A program made the position numbers and the translations under genes. From positions 4,588,001 through 4,652,000 of the forward strand of contig CP091064.1 in assembly GCA_021907015.1 (NCBI GenBank): DNA of 64,000 bases, given 5' to 3'. The notes beneath the pieces were generated by a model. It saw only the letters and a list, made by a program, of their open reading frames with translations, searched no databases and had not been told where the DNA came from. The number at the start of each line of letters is the position of its first letter. Within the stretch, counting starts at the first letter, position 1. Below are positions 9,433 to 23,144 of the stretch, piece by piece. This stretch comes from Pectobacterium sp. PL152 (GTDB taxonomy: Bacteria; Pseudomonadota; Gammaproteobacteria; Enterobacterales; Enterobacteriaceae).

Positions 9433-11702
9433 ATGCTCAATCAAGAACTGGAACTCAGTCTCAACATGGCTTTCGCCAGAGCGCGTGAGCACCGACACGA
9501 GTTTATGACCGTGGAGCACCTGCTGTTGGCTCTGCTCAGTAACCCAGCCGCCCGTGAAGCACTGGAAGCCTGCACGGTAGACTTAGCTGCGCTGCGCCAG
9601 GAACTGGAAGCGTTCATTGAGCAGACCACACCAACATTACCGCAGAGTGACGACGAGCGAGAAACTCAGCCAACGCTCAGCTTCCAACGCGTACTCCAAC
9701 GCGCCGTCTTCCATGTGCAGTCCTCCGGCCGCAGCGAAGTGTCCGGCGCCAACGTTCTGGTCGCGATTTTTAGCGAACAGGAATCTCAGGCCGCCTACCT
9801 GCTGCGTAAGCATGACGTCAGCCGTCTGGATGTGGTGAACTTTATTTCTCACGGCACGCGTAAAGAAGAAACCGATCAGGCGCCGAACCCTGAAAATCCC
9901 GTCAATGAAGAACAGGCAGGAGGGGAAGATCGTATGGAAAACTTCACCACCAATCTGAATCAACTGGCTCGCGTTGGCGGTATCGATCCGCTCATTGGCC
10001 GGGATAAAGAACTGGAACGCACGATTCAGGTATTGTGCCGCCGTCGTAAAAATAACCCACTGCTGGTCGGTGAATCCGGCGTGGGGAAAACCGCGATTGC
10101 TGAAGGGCTGGCATGGCGTATTGTGCAGGGCGATGTACCGGAAGTGATGGCGGAGTGCACGCTGTACTCGCTGGACATCGGTGCGCTGCTGGCGGGCACC
10201 AAATACCGCGGTGACTTTGAAAAACGCTTCAAGGCGCTGCTGAAACAGCTTGAACAGGATAAAAACAGTATTCTGTTTATTGACGAAATTCACACGATTA
10301 TCGGCGCGGGTGCCGCGTCCGGTGGTCAGGTTGATGCCGCGAATCTGATTAAACCGCTGCTTTCCAGCGGTAAGATTCGCGTCATTGGTTCAACCACCTA
10401 TCAGGAATTCAGCAATATCTTTGAAAAGGATCGGGCGCTGGCGCGTCGTTTCCAGAAAATCGATATCACTGAGCCCAGCGTGGAAGAAACCATACAAATC
10501 ATTAATGGCCTGAAGCCGAAGTATGAGGCTCACCATGATGTTCGCTATACGTCGAAAGCGATTCGCGCAGCGGTAGAGCTGGCGGTGAAATATATCAACG
10601 ACCGTCACCTGCCGGATAAAGCGATTGATGTGATCGATGAAGCGGGCGCACGGAGCCGTCTGGTGCCGGTCAGCAAGCGTAAGAAAACGGTTAATGTGAG
10701 TGACATCGAATCCGTTGTCGCCCGTATTGCCCGTATTCCAGAAAAAACTGTCTCCGCCAGCGATCGTGATGTGCTGAAAAACCTCAGTGACCGCCTGAAA
10801 ATGCTGGTGTTCGGACAGGACAAGGCTATCGAAGCGCTGTCTGAATCTATCAAGATGAGCCGTGCAGGATTGGGTCAGGAGCGTAAACCGGTCGGTTCCT
10901 TCCTGTTCGCCGGTCCTACCGGTGTCGGTAAGACGGAAGTAACGTTACAGCTGGCAAAAGCGCTGGATATTGAACTGCTGCGCTTTGATATGTCCGAATA
11001 TATGGAACGTCATACGGTTAGCCGCTTGATTGGTGCGCCTCCCGGCTATGTGGGCTACGATCAGGGCGGCCTGCTGACGGATGCCGTGATTAAGCATCCT
11101 CATGCGGTATTGCTGCTGGATGAGATCGAAAGCGCACCCAGACGTCTTTAATCTGCTATTGCAGGTAATGGATAACGGTACGCTGACGGACAACAATGGC
11201 CGCAAAGCGGATTTCCGTAATGTGATTGTTGTCATGACCACCAACGCAGGTGTGCGAGAAACACAGCGTAAATCTATCGGTATCATCCATCAGGACAATA
11301 GTACGGACGCGATGGAAGAGATCAAAAGGTGTTTACGCCGGAGTTCCGCAACCGTCTGGATGGCATTATCTGGTTTAACCACCTGTCGACCGACGTTATT
11401 CAGCAGGTTGTCGATAAATTTATCGTGGAACTTCAGGCACAGTTGGATGCGAAAGGCGTCTCGCTGGAAGTGAGCGATGAAGCGCGTGACTGGCTGGCAG
11501 AGAAAGGTTACGACAAAGCGATGGGGCCCGACCGATGGCACGCGTGATGCAGGAAAGCCTCAAGAAACCGCTGGCTAACGAACTGCTGTTTGGTTCGCTG
11601 GTAGACGGTGGCTCTGTCACGGTAGAACTGGATAAAGAAACACAACAGCTGACTTACGGCTTCAAGAGCGCGCAGAAGCGGAAAGCGGAAAGCGTTAATT
11701 AA
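9433..11702 (+). CDS. clpA: Clp protease ATPase subunit ClpA, frameshifted as sequenced
   Basis: Hexameric AAA+ unfoldase that feeds ClpP. N-domain residues 1-145; first AAA+ module with Walker A GESGVGKT and Walker B ILFIDEIH; second module with GPTGVGKTE and LLLDEIE; the restored C-terminus ends KRKAESVN. The frame breaks near 11132 (EIEKAHPDVF region, net two bases missing in an A-run), near 11327 (IKKVFTPEF, one base) and near 11526 (AMGARPMAR, one base). Repair gives 757 aa, against 758 in E. coli. ATG 9433 (MLNQELELS) is the family start; the upstream in-frame ATG at 9418 is not. A breakage of this conserved gene at three sites is most likely sequencing error. Confidence 0.95.
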
Positions 11703-11728
11703 TCGATATTGTATGCTGTTATCTAAGA

Positions 11729-11751
11729 GGGATGCTAAGGCATCCCTTTTT
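11729..11751 (+). terminator. clpA intrinsic terminator
   Basis: GGGATGC, loop TAAG, GCATCCC, followed by TTTTT: a compact intrinsic terminator just after clpA. Confidence 0.85.
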
Positions 11752-11775
11752 ATCCCTTTACCAGACTATCTTCCC

Positions 11776-11809
11776 AAAAACAAAAGCCCTTGCCATGAAG
11801 GGAAGGGCT
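11776..11809 (-). terminator. infA intrinsic terminator
   Basis: On the minus strand, AGCCCTT (11803-11809), an 11-base loop and AAGGGCT (11785-11791), followed by TTTGTTTTT. It lies about 55 bp past the infA stop. Confidence 0.7.
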
Positions 11810-11862
11810 GGGGAGGGTGTCACATCCTCGTATATCGCTGTGATCAGCGACGGGCGAACCGG

Positions 11863-12099
<237 letters not shown>

Positions 12100-12194
12100 C
12101 TACCTTTATTTTTTAACCGCAAGATAATGCCGAAAAACCGCCATTATGTAAAGAAGCGTTCACGTTTGGGGCGTTATTTACCCGCTTTTCTCTG

Positions 12195-12899
12195 TCATAG
12201 TGTCGGTTCGGCGAGCTGTTGGGGTAGCCAGCAGCCGTCGTCGACGGCGAGATCCTGCCACTGAGAAAGCTGTTGCAGGAAGCGATCGCGAGGGATTTCA
12301 CTCACGCCCAGCGACGCGGTATGGGCGTTTAACACCTGACAATCAATCAAATGACCGCCGTGGCGAATAAAATGTTGTTGAAACGCCAGCAGCGCGTATT
12401 TTGACGCATTATCCGTACGGCTGAACATTGACTCGCCGCAAAATAATCTTCCCTGCTCAATGCCATATAGCCCACCAACCAGTTTGTCATCCTGCCATAC
12501 TTCGACAGAGTGTGCTTTGCCGGCCAAATGAAGCTGGCGATAGGCTGAGATAATGCCCGACGTAATCCAGGTACCGTCGCTGTGCTCATGGGCACAGGCG
12601 TGAATGACGTCATCAAACGCCTGATTCAGCGTGGCGTGAAACGTATGGCGCTTCAGAAACTTTTTCATACTGCGGCTGACATGAAGTTCATCAGGAAACA
12701 GTACCGCTCGCGGGTTCGGAGACCACCATAAAATAGGCTCATCGGGAGAGAACCAGGGGAAAATTCCCTGTCGGTAAGCCGCTTTTAACCGGGCAACGGA
12801 GAGATCGCCGCCAACGGCCAGCAGGCCGTTGGGGTCATCCAGTGCATGATTCGGGTCAGGAAACTGAAGTGATTGGGACGATAGCTGATATAGGCGCAT
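12195..12899 (-). CDS. aat: Leucyl/phenylalanyl-tRNA-protein transferase
   Basis: Transfers Leu or Phe from aminoacyl-tRNA to proteins with N-terminal Arg or Lys, creating N-degrons that ClpS then recognises; the clpSA genes are close by. 234 aa. Family blocks [33 protein letters not shown] in outline, [14 protein letters not shown] and [15 protein letters not shown] are all present. ATG 12899 (MRLYQLSSQ) matches the E. coli start better than the in-frame ATG three codons upstream. It follows cydC by 34 bp on the same strand. Confidence 0.97.
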   Translation of the reverse strand: MRLYQLSSQSLQFPDPNHALDDPNGLLAVGGDLSVARLKAAYRQGIFPWFSPDEPILWWSPNPRAVLFPDELHVSRSMKKFLKRHTFHATLNQAFDDVIHACAHEHSDGTWITSGIISAYRQLHLAGKAHSVEVWQDDKLVGGLYGIEQGRLFCGESMFSRTDNASKYALLAFQQHFIRHGGHLIDCQVLNAHTASLGVSEIPRDRFLQQLSQWQDLAVDDGCWLPQQLAEPTL

Positions 12900-12933
12900 G
12901 TTTTTCAAACGTTGTGTTTCAACCGAGTTTGCC

Positions 12934-14652
12934 TTAAACGTGTTGGCGGAATTGCCAATAACGACCTTTTTCTGCCATTAGCGCCTGATGGCTACCCTGT
13001 TCGATCACTTTGCCGTCGTCCAGAATACAGATGCGATCCATTGATTCTAAACCGTATAACCGGTGAGTGATGACGATGAGCGTCTTATCAGCACAGTGCT
13101 GGCGTAGCAGTTGCAGAATACGTTTTTCAGTCTCTGCATCCAACCCTTCAGTGGGTTCATCCAACAGAACGAGCGGTGCGTCGTGTAGCAATGCTCGTGC
13201 TAAAGCGATACGGCGCTGCTCACCGCCGGAGAGTTGGCGACCGCCTTCTCCTAACCAGGCATTCAGTCCTTCATTTTCCAGCAATTTTTCTAACCCGACC
13301 TGCTGCAATACCTCGGCCAGTTTTTCGTCCCGAGCTGTCGGTGCGGCCAACAATAGGTTATCACGCAGCGTTGCGCTGAAAATATGCACGCGCTGTGGTA
13401 CCACGCTCATCATGGTGCGGAGATCGTCTTCCCGCCAGTCAGCGAGGGGATGACCATTCAACGTAATATCCCCGTATTCACAATTCCATGCCCGAGTCAG
13501 CAATTGCAAGAGCGTCGATTTCCCGCATCCCGTACGCCCCAGCAGCGCCAGATGTTCGCCTGATTTAATGGAAGAGAAATGTTTTGCAGCACGGGCTGTG
13601 GCTGACCGGGGTAAGTGAACCCCACATGTGAGAGGTCGAGTGAGGCCTCGCGTGACGTTTCTGGGCCATGCTCAGGAAACGTGACGTCAACGGGCTGACG
13701 AATGATTTGATCGACCCGAGCAGCGGAGGCAATTACTTGCCCCATATGCTGAAACGCCACCGTGACGGGAGCCAACGCCTCGAAGGCAGCAAGCGAGGCA
13801 AACACGAACAGTGCAATCAACGCGCCGGGCTGTGGATTACCGCCAACCCCATCCGCCGCCAGCCACAGAATCAGGGTAACGGTCAGCCCGCTGCACAGAA
13901 TCATGACCGCCTGAGACAGGCCGGTAAGATTGGCTTGCTGGCGTTGACGACGTAGCCAGTTAATTTCCACCAGCGCCAACTGCTGGCGGACGCGATCGAG
14001 TGCGCCGAAGACAGTGAGCTCCGCCTGACCTTGTAGCCAGGTCGTTAATTGGAGGCGGTATTGTGCCCGCAGCGCGGTCAAATCCTGCCCGATACCGTTT
14101 CCTGCCCGATAAAACAGAACCGGCAGACATAACAACAGCACCAGCATGATGGCACCAAGCGTTAACGCCAATGAGGCGTCAATAAAGCTTAGACCGTAAC
14201 AGACGATAAGAATGACGGCGAATGCGCTGACGATAGGGGAAATCACGCGAAGATAGAGGTGGTCGAGCGTATCCACGTCCGCCACCAGCCGATTTAGTAG
14301 CTCAGCCTGACGAAATTGCGCCAGCCCACCCGGGGAGAGCGGCAGAATGCGAAAAGGTGAAAACACGTAAGCGCAGCAGAACGCGGAAGGTGGCATCGTG
14401 GCTGACGAGCCTTTCGAAATAGCGCCCAGCCGTGCGTGCAATCGCCGCACCCCGTACACCTGCGGCAGGCAACATATAGTTGAAGGTAAGTAGCCCGACG
14501 ATTCCTGCCAATGCGGCCCCCGCCAGAAACCAGCCGGATAGGGCAAGCAGGCCAATGCTGGCAAGCAGCGTAGCAATAGCCAGCACAATGCCCAAACTTA
14601 AGCGCCAGATGTGTTGGCGGTAGAGTGCCAGAAACGGTTTTAATACCTGCAT
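12934..14652 (-). CDS. cydC: Thiol ABC exporter subunit CydC, frameshifted as sequenced
   Basis: Fused membrane-ATPase half-transporter. With CydD it exports glutathione and cysteine to the periplasm, which is needed for cytochrome bd assembly. N-terminal TM domain ([21 protein letters not shown]); restored Walker [13 protein letters not shown] signature LSGGEQRR; Walker [13 protein letters not shown]. The frame breaks near 14365 (two bases missing, before ILPLSPGG) and near 13568 (one base missing, before HLALLGRTG). Repair gives exactly 573 aa, the E. coli length. ATG 14652 ([11 protein letters not shown]) lies 16 bp past the cydD stop. Confidence 0.94.
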
Positions 14653-14668
14653 CGTTTTCTCTGAGCCA

Positions 14669-16430
14669 TTACAGCGCCTCCTGTCGTTGTGCCAGCAGTG
14701 CCGCGAAGGGGCCTGTCTCGGCTCGGGTGTTTGATAGTCACCCTGTTGGACTAATCGGCCGCCGTCCATTACCCAAATCGCGTCATATTCGGTGATATCC
14801 GTGAGCTGGTGCGTGACCAGCAGCGTGGTCTGGTGGCGTGCGGCCTCGTTCAACGCCGTCATAACCAACTCTTCGCTATGGGCATCCAGACTGGCTGATG
14901 GTTCATCCAACAGCAATAAGTTGCAAGGATGGATCAGCGCACGGGCAACAGCGACGCGCTGTGCCTGCCCGACGGACAAGCGCGCAGCGCCGTCACCGAT
15001 CGTGGTTTCCAGCCCTTGTGGAAGTTGCGGTAAGAATTCCTGCACATAGGCGCGCTCAATTGCTCGCTGTAACTCCACAATGCTGGCCTGCGGGTTGCCC
15101 AGCAGAATATTGCTGCGCAGCGTCTGCTCGGGTAAATGGGGATTTTGCCCAACCCAGCTCAGTTGCTTACGCCATGATTCAGGCGTTAGCGTGTTCAGCG
15201 CCTGACCGTTGACGGTTAATGAGCCGCGATAGGGCAGGAACCCCAGCAGGGCATTAAGCAGCGAGCTTTTTCCTGCGCCGCTGAGGCCGACCAGCGCGAT
15301 ACGCTCGCCTGCGCGAATATCGAACGTCAACGGTTGAGTTAGCGGCGTGCCGTTCGGTGCGAGGACAACCAGATCTTCCGCCCGAATGGCAATGGCGGTA
15401 TCACTGCTGAATGTCTGGGTGCCAAAGCCTACCGTTTCACCTTCCTCGGCTAAAAGGTCACCAGCGATTCCGCTGCGCCGATAGCCTGAGCCTTGGCATG
15501 ATAGAACGTGCCCAAATCGCGTAAAGGCTGAAAAACTCCGGTGCCAGAATCAGCACGAGAAAACCGGCGAAGAGTGTTACACCCACGCCGTAATGGCCGA
15601 AATCCAGTTCTCCGAGATAAGAGAAACCGAAATAGACGGCGACAACGGCGATTGAAATGGAAGCAAAAAACTCCAGTACGCCCGAGGAAAGAAATGCCAT
15701 GCGTAGCACTTCCATCGTACGGCTACGAAAATCTTCGGACGCGTGGCGGATTTGTTCGGTTTCAGCCTTGCCGCGATGGAACAGGCGTAGTGTCTCCATA
15801 CCGCGCAGGCGATCGAGGAAATGTCCGCTCAGGCGTGCCAACGCCAGAAAGTTACGTCGGTTGGCATCCGCTGCACCCATACCGACCAGCGCCATAAAAA
15901 GCGGAATGAGCGGGGCAGTCAGAAACAGAATCAAGCCAGCAGCCCAGTTAAGCGGGAAGATCGTGATTAAGATAAGCAACGGAATCAGCGCGGCAAGATA
16001 CATCTGCGGCAGGTAGCGGGCGTAATAATCCTGCATATCATCAACCTGCTCAAGAATCATCGTTGCCCAACTGCCCGCAGGTTTGCCTTGTACCCAGGCA
16101 GGACCAAGCTGTTGTAATCGGTCTAGCACCAACTGACGAATTTGCTGGCGCACCGCCTGTCCGCACAGAAAACCGACGCGCTCGCGCAACACACTGTTGA
16201 GCGCTCGCAGAATGAATGTGGCGATCAGTAGAAGGAAGGGCGAGCAGGGATTCACGGGGAGCATGCTCGATGATCAAGGCATGAAGCAGCGTAGCTAATA
16301 GCCAGGCTTGTGCCACGATTAACGCGCCGCTCAGGAAATCAAGCAGCAGTGAAATCCGTAGCCAACGTTGCGCCAGCTTACTCTGCTGTTTCAGCCAGGC
16401 GGTCAGTTCTTGCTGTCTGGTTTTTTTCAT
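14669..16430 (-). CDS. cydD: Thiol ABC exporter subunit CydD, frameshifted as sequenced
   Basis: Partner of CydC. N-terminus MKKTRQQELTAWLKQQ; several TM helices; NBD with Walker A GLSGAGKSS, signature LSVGQAQR and Walker B NLLLLDEPSASLD. Breaks occur near 16240 (two bases), 15528 (one, after APEFF), 15452 (one, in a T-run) and 14730 (one, near the C-terminus). With all repaired the gene ends at TAA 14669 and gives 588 aa, the E. coli length. As sequenced, the last break makes the cydD frame read into cydC, an apparent fusion that I regard as an artefact. It lies downstream of trxB on the same strand, as in E. coli. Confidence 0.93.
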
Positions 16431-16624
16431 CAGGCACCAGTTCGTTATATTGCAGAAATGGACTTAACAGAAAATAACTCTTATGTAACTGTTAGGTAAC
16501 AAAATTATCTTCTATCATGCAGAATGACGCCATGTTACCGCGACAGGGGCGCGCTGCAAACGAAAAGGAGAAGGGAAATGGGGGAGGCGATCAATTTTTG
16601 TGTTGCGGAAGGCAAATCGGTAGG

Positions 16625-16656
16625 AAGAAAACGGAACGGCAGATGCCGCTCCGTTT
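16625..16656 (-). terminator. trxB intrinsic terminator
   Basis: On the minus strand, AAACGGAGCGGC, loop ATCT, GCCGTTCCGTTTTCTT. It lies just past the trxB stop, so cydDC probably has its own promoter in the following 190 bp. Confidence 0.75.
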
Positions 16657-16666
16657 CAGTGTCGTA

Positions 16667-18180
<1,514 letters not shown>

Positions 18181-18675
18181 ATGGTAGACACTAAAAAACG
18201 GCCAGGAAAAGATCTCGATCGTATTGATCGTAACATCCTGAACGAATTGCAAAAAGATGGGCGTATTTCCAATGTCGAGCTGTCCAAACGTGTTGGGCTG
18301 TCGCCAACACCTTGTCTGGAACGTGTGCGTCGTCTGGAAAGACAGGGCTTCATTAACGGCTACACAGCGCTGCTAAACCCGCATTATCTGGATGCGTCAC
18401 TGCTGGTTTTTGTTGAAATAACGCTAAACCGCGGCGCGCCTGATGTATTTGAACAGTTCAATGCTGCGGTGCAGAAGCTGGAAGAAATTCAGGAGTGTCA
18501 TCTGGTTTCCGGTGACTTTGACTACCTGTTGAAAACGCGTGTGCCAGACATGTCTGCTTACCGTAAGCTCCTGGGTGAAACGCTACTGCGTTTGCCGGGC
18601 GTAAACGACACCCGTACTTACGTGGTGATGGAAGAAGTGAAGCAAAGCAACCGTCTGGTCATTAAGACGCGATAA
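18181..18675 (+). CDS. lrp: Leucine-responsive regulatory protein Lrp
   Basis: Feast/famine global regulator of amino-acid metabolism, pili and nutrient transport; an oligomeric DNA-bending protein that senses leucine. 164 aa. The N-terminal winged HTH (LQKDGRISNVELSKRVGLSP and CLERVRRLERQGFI) is followed by an AsnC/RAM effector domain (VEITLNRGAPDVFEQFN, HLVSGDFDYLLKTRVPD). Near identical to the E. coli protein. Followed by a weak hairpin and ftsK. Intact. Confidence 0.99.
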   Translation: MVDTKKRPGKDLDRIDRNILNELQKDGRISNVELSKRVGLSPTPCLERVRRLERQGFINGYTALLNPHYLDASLLVFVEITLNRGAPDVFEQFNAAVQKLEEIQECHLVSGDFDYLLKTRVPDMSAYRKLLGETLLRLPGVNDTRTYVVMEEVKQSNRLVIKTR

Positions 18676-18732
18676 ACGTGTGGGTGCAAAACCCGATAAA
18701 TTCAGCTACACTCCTGTGAATTTATACAGTCC

Positions 18733-18758
18733 CAGCGCCGGGTTTTCTCGGCGCTTTG
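18733..18758 (+). terminator. Probable lrp terminator
   Basis: CAGCGCCG, loop GGTTTTCT, CGGCGCT, then TTTG. The T-tract is short, so some read-through into ftsK is possible. Confidence 0.5.
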
Positions 18759-18789
18759 TCATAAACCTTACAGGCCCCTGGAGAGACTC

Positions 18790-21700
18790 TTGAGCCAGGA
18801 ATATACAGAAGATAAAGACGTTACCCTGAAAAAACTCAGTGGAACGCGTCGTTTGCTTGAAGCGATTTTAATCGTTGTGGCACTTTTTGCGGTTTATCTC
18901 AGTGTCGCACTACTCAGTTTCAGCCCCTCCGATCCCAGTTGGTCACAGACTGCATGGCACGAACCGATTCACAACCTTGGTGGTGTAGCAGGCGCATGGC
19001 TGGCGGATACGCTGTTCTTTATTTTTGGTGTACTGGCGTATGCCATTCCGCCGATCATGTTATCCCTGTGCTGGGCTGCCTTCCGTCAGCGTGATAACCA
19101 CCAGTCTATCGACTACTTTACCTTTTCACTTCGCCTGATTGGGACATTGGCGCTGATCCTGACCTCGTGTGGTCTGGCTGCGTTGAATATTGACGATCTC
19201 TACTATTTTGCTTCCGGTGGTGTCTTGGGAAGCCTGTTGAGCAGCTCAATGATCCCGCGTTTCAACAGCATGGGTGCGACGCTGATTCTGCTGTGCGTGT
19301 GGGGAGCTGGGTTAACGCTGTTTACCGGCTGGTCATGGTTAACGATCGCTGAAAAAATTGGTGCCGGTGTCTTGGGCTGTCTGACATTTATGTCAAACCG
19401 TTCACGTCGCGATGAAGACTACCGCGAAGAAAATGACAGTGAAGAAGATGAACGCGATGTGCTTAACCTGCGCCACGATGACGTGTCGGACGAGGCGGTA
19501 ACGCAACAGCGCGATGAGGATGATGTGCTGTTTTCTGCGCCTTCTGTGGCTGATGCTGCAAACGACATTGCGGCAGACAATAAGATGGAAGCGTCATCAT
19601 CTTCCGCCGAAAACGCGTCGACTGCTACTCCACCGGCTTTCTCAGCAGAAATGCCTGCGGCAGGGGTAACATTCCCTGAACGGGTTGCGTCTGATTCGCC
19701 ATTGTCTGATTCCGTGCCTGCTACTGTGCCACCTGTTGCCTCATCATCGGTTGATACGGCATCGTCGCTAAATCCGCCGCTGTATTCGTTTGAAATCCCT
19801 GAAACACCCGCAGCGATGCCAGAGATCGCAACGTCGCCTGAACTCCATAACAGTGCGTATACGCCTTACGGCAATAGTTACGGAGAGCGTGCGGTACCGC
19901 CAATCGTAACGGCACCGGTGGTTCAACCCTTTGCTGAACCGCCACAGCCTGCACGCGATACGGATTTCAACGCGAACAACACCTTTATGCCAGCGTTCAG
20001 CGCTGATGGGGATGACAACCCGCAGATTAAACGCGGTGTCGGGCCGGAGCTGCCGCGTCCTAATCCGGTGCGCATTCCTACTCGTCGCGAATTGGCGTCA
20101 TACGGAATCAAACTGCCGTCACAGCGGCTGGCTGAAGAACAAGCAAGGCTGCAGGCGCAGAATGAGAGTGCGGAAACGGAATTGACGAATGATATCTATC
20201 AGGAAGAAACACCGGAGGATATTGCCCGTCAGGAAGCCGCTTTGCAGCAGGAATACCTGAATCAGCAGCGTCAACGTTACGGTGATGAATATCCGTTACA
20301 GGAAGAGGATGAAGACGCGCTTCTGCAAGCGCAGCTCGCCAGAGATTTCGCTGCACAGCAGCAGTCTCGCTATGATGCTAATGCGTTGCAGCACGATGAG
20401 GTCATTTCAACTCCGGCAGTATCGCCGGTGGTCAGTGAGCCCGTTCAGCCAGCTCCTGTGGTTGCGTATAACGATTTTTCATTCTCGCCGTTTAGCGCGG
20501 AGAATAATCGTGAGCCTGAGCCGCCTATGTACAGTGAACCGACGTATACGCAACCGTCTTATCGTGCCGAACCCGATCTTCCACCGATGCATGCTGGTGA
20601 GGATGACGACGACGCTGATGAGCGCCACCCGTTGATGTTTGGTCAGCCAGCGCAACCAACGTCAGCGCCTGTGGAGCCCGCGAAACAGGAAACAGTGGCA
20701 ACACCAACGCATCATCCTGCAATGGATGGCCTGATTCATCCGTTCCTGATGCGCAATGAACAACCGCTACAGAAGCCGACTACGCCGCTGCCAACGTTGG
20801 ATTTGCTGACTCCGCCGCCGGCCAGCGAAGCGCCTATTGATAATTTCGCGTTGGAACAGACGGCGCGATTAATTGAAGCGCGTCTGGCTGATTTCCGGGT
20901 AAAAGCGGATGTGGTCGATCATTCGCCAGGCCCGGTGATCACACGGTTTGAATTGGATCTGGCGCCGGGTGTTAAAGCGGCACGTATCTCGAATCTGTCG
21001 CGCGATTTGGCACGTTCACTGTCCGTTGTCGCGGTGCGTATTGTTGAGGTTATTCCCGGCCGACCTTACGTCGGGCTGGAGTTGCCTAATGCGCATCGCC
21101 AGACGGTTTATCTGCGAGAAGTGCTGGATTGCGATCAGTTCCGTGATAATCCATCGCCGCTGTCGATTGTGTTGGGTAAAGATATTGCAGGCGAGCCTGT
21201 CGTTGCCGATCTGGCAAAAATGCCGCACCTGCTGGTTGCCGGTACGACGGGGTCGGGTAAATCGGTTGGCGTCAACGCCATGATCATCAGTATGCTGTAT
21301 AAAGCCACGCCGGAAGACGTGCGCTTTATCATGATCGACCCGAAAATGCTGGAGCTCTCGGTGTACGAAGGCATTCCGCATTTGTTGACGGAAGTTGTGA
21401 CCGACATGAAGGATGCGGCAAATGCGTTGCGCTGGTGCGTCGGTGAAATGGAACGTCGCTATAAGCTGATGTCGGCGCTTGGCGTGCGTAATCTGGCCGG
21501 ATACAACGAACGGGTGATGACGGCAAACGCGATGGGACGCCCAATCCCCGATCCGTTCTGGAAGCCGGGTGACAGTATGGATATGACGCCGCCAGTGCTG
21601 GAAAAACTGCCGTATATTGTGGTGATGGTCGATGAATTTGCTGACCTGATGATGGCGGTGGGTAAGAAAGTTGAAGAACTAATTGCCCGATTGGCGCAAA

Positions 21701-22263
21701 AAGCGCGTGCTGCGGGTATTCACCTGGTACTGGCAACGCAGCGTCCTTCCGTTGATGTTATCACCGGATTGATCAAAGCGAATATTCCGACGCGTATCGC
21801 GTTTACGGTGTCCAGCAAAATCGACTCACGGACTATCCTCGATCAAGGCGGTGCAGAATCGCTATTGGGGATGGGGGATATGCTGTATATGGCACCTAAC
21901 TCCTCGATACCTGTCCGCGTTCATGGCGCTTTTGTCCGCGACGAGGAAGTGCACGCCGTCGTTCAGGACTGGAAAGCGCGTGGCCGACCTCAATATATCG
22001 ATAATATCGTCAGCGGTGGCGATGATGCTGAAGGTGGAAGCCTCGGTCTTGATGGCGATGAAGAACTCGATCCGCTGTTCGATCAGGCGGTAGAGTTTGT
22101 GGTCGATAAGCGCCGTGCATCCATTTCCGGTGTACAGCGCCAGTTCCGAATCGGCTATAACCGCGCTGCGCGAATCGTTGAGCAAATGGAAGCGCAGGGC
22201 ATCGTTAGCTCCCCTGGGCACAATGGCAACCGCGAGGTATTGGCTCCGCCATCCATGGAATAG
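18790..22263 (+). CDS. ftsK: DNA translocase FtsK
   Basis: Divisome protein and hexameric DNA motor that segregates the terminus region and activates XerCD at dif. 1157 aa, shorter than the 1329 of E. coli because of the linker. Four TM helices lie in residues 25-190. A long acidic, Pro/Gln-rich linker covers about 200-640. The motor has Walker [10 protein letters not shown] near 817 and Walker [12 protein letters not shown] near 944. The gamma winged helix that reads KOPS lies from about 1096 ([20 protein letters not shown]). The start is TTG 18790 (TTG AGC CAG GAA), as in E. coli, after GGAGAG. Intact over its full length. Confidence 0.98.
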   Translation: MSQEYTEDKDVTLKKLSGTRRLLEAILIVVALFAVYLSVALLSFSPSDPSWSQTAWHEPIHNLGGVAGAWLADTLFFIFGVLAYAIPPIMLSLCWAAFRQRDNHQSIDYFTFSLRLIGTLALILTSCGLAALNIDDLYYFASGGVLGSLLSSSMIPRFNSMGATLILLCVWGAGLTLFTGWSWLTIAEKIGAGVLGCLTFMSNRSRRDEDYREENDSEEDERDVLNLRHDDVSDEAVTQQRDEDDVLFSAPSVADAANDIAADNKMEASSSSAENASTATPPAFSAEMPAAGVTFPERVASDSPLSDSVPATVPPVASSSVDTASSLNPPLYSFEIPETPAAMPEIATSPELHNSAYTPYGNSYGERAVPPIVTAPVVQPFAEPPQPARDTDFNANNTFMPAFSADGDDNPQIKRGVGPELPRPNPVRIPTRRELASYGIKLPSQRLAEEQARLQAQNESAETELTNDIYQEETPEDIARQEAALQQEYLNQQRQRYGDEYPLQEEDEDALLQAQLARDFAAQQQSRYDANALQHDEVISTPAVSPVVSEPVQPAPVVAYNDFSFSPFSAENNREPEPPMYSEPTYTQPSYRAEPDLPPMHAGEDDDDADERHPLMFGQPAQPTSAPVEPAKQETVATPTHHPAMDGLIHPFLMRNEQPLQKPTTPLPTLDLLTPPPASEAPIDNFALEQTARLIEARLADFRVKADVVDHSPGPVITRFELDLAPGVKAARISNLSRDLARSLSVVAVRIVEVIPGRPYVGLELPNAHRQTVYLREVLDCDQFRDNPSPLSIVLGKDIAGEPVVADLAKMPHLLVAGTTGSGKSVGVNAMIISMLYKATPEDVRFIMIDPKMLELSVYEGIPHLLTEVVTDMKDAANALRWCVGEMERRYKLMSALGVRNLAGYNERVMTANAMGRPIPDPFWKPGDSMDMTPPVLEKLPYIVVMVDEFADLMMAVGKKVEELIARLAQKARAAGIHLVLATQRPSVDVITGLIKANIPTRIAFTVSSKIDSRTILDQGGAESLLGMGDMLYMAPNSSIPVRVHGAFVRDEEVHAVVQDWKARGRPQYIDNIVSGGDDAEGGSLGLDGDEELDPLFDQAVEFVVDKRRASISGVQRQFRIGYNRAARIVEQMEAQGIVSSPGHNGNREVLAPPSME

Positions 22264-22292
22264 CACGTTGTATTGATTGACCTCACTCCACT

Positions 22293-22368
22293 ATAAGGGC
22301 TGCGCGTGCAGCCCTTATGCAAAGAAGCGTAAAAGCGGTGATAAGCAGATAATTCACCTATCACCGCC
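22293..22368. other. Inverted repeats downstream of ftsK
   Basis: Two stems. ATAAGGGCTGC / GCAGCCCTTAT (22293-22318) has a GCGT loop. GCGGTGATA / TATCACCGC (22335-22367) has a 15-base loop. Neither has a strong T-tract. The first is probably the ftsK terminator; the second may affect lolA expression. Confidence 0.45.
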
Positions 22369-22527
22369 CGAGTGGGTTCAGATAACATAGCTATATAGGT
22401 AACGTGGATCTACAGATAACGTAGCTCGACAAATAACACCGATCCACAAATCACATCGGTCTCTTGCAAAGCATCTGACCTCAAGATGTGAAGGTTGTTA
22501 TATCAGGAAATTCAAAGGATTATGCGT

Positions 22528-23137
22528 ATGAAAAAGTGGTTAGCTATCAGTTGCCTGATTGCAGGTGTGACCTCAACCGCTGTCTATGCGGACGCGGCAA
22601 AAGATTTGCAGGGTCGTCTCAATAAAGTAAACAGTTTCCATGCAAATTTTAGCCAGAAAGTCACCAGCGCCGATGGCGCAGCCGTGCAGGAAGGGAAGGT
22701 GAACTGTGGTTGAAGCGCCTAACTTATTTAACTGGAAAACCACATCACCTGATGAAAGTACGCTGATTTCTGACGGAAAAACGCTCTGGTTCTACAATCC
22801 GTTTGTGGAGCAAGTCACGGCAACCTGGCTGAAGGATGCAACAGGAAATACACCGTTCATTCTGATTACGCGTAACGATGCCAGCGACTGGAGTAAATAC
22901 GATGTGCGTCAGAAAGGCGATGACTTCGAGCTTACGCCGAAATCCGCGAGTGGCAATCTGAAACAGTTCGCGATTAATGTGACGATGAACGGCACAATCA
23001 AGCAGTTTACCGCGACGGAACAGGATGGGCAGCGAAGCACTTATGTGCTGAAGAACCAGCAAAATACCGCTGTTGATGCCGCGCAATTCACGTTCACACC
23101 GCCGAAAGGCGTCACGCTGGATGACCAGCGTCAGTGA
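22528..23137 (+). CDS. lolA: Outer-membrane lipoprotein carrier LolA, frameshifted as sequenced
   Basis: Periplasmic chaperone that accepts lipoproteins from LolCDE and hands them to LolB; essential in E. coli. Signal peptide [21 protein letters not shown] with cleavage before DAAKDL. Conserved blocks include [26 protein letters not shown] and [12 protein letters not shown]. Single bases are missing near 22698 and near 22718, in the segment that should read QEGKGELWLKRPNLFNW. Repair gives 203 aa, the E. coli precursor length. ATG 22528 is 8 nt after AGGA; the ATG at 22522 is too close to it. Breakage of an essential gene argues for sequencing error. Confidence 0.95.
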
Positions 23138-23144
23138 GGCCAGA

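Noticed and set aside
11703-11862. tRNA-Ser (serW) expected between clpA and infA by E. coli synteny
   Set aside because: The 160 bp hold only two terminators; no acceptor-stem pairing, D-loop or TPsiC motif was seen.
14302-15330. An open frame joining the C-terminal ABC domain of CydD to the N-terminal TM region of CydC, as if fused
   Set aside because: One missing base near 14730 removes the cydD stop frame. With it restored, cydD ends at 14669 and cydC starts at 14652, with family-standard lengths.
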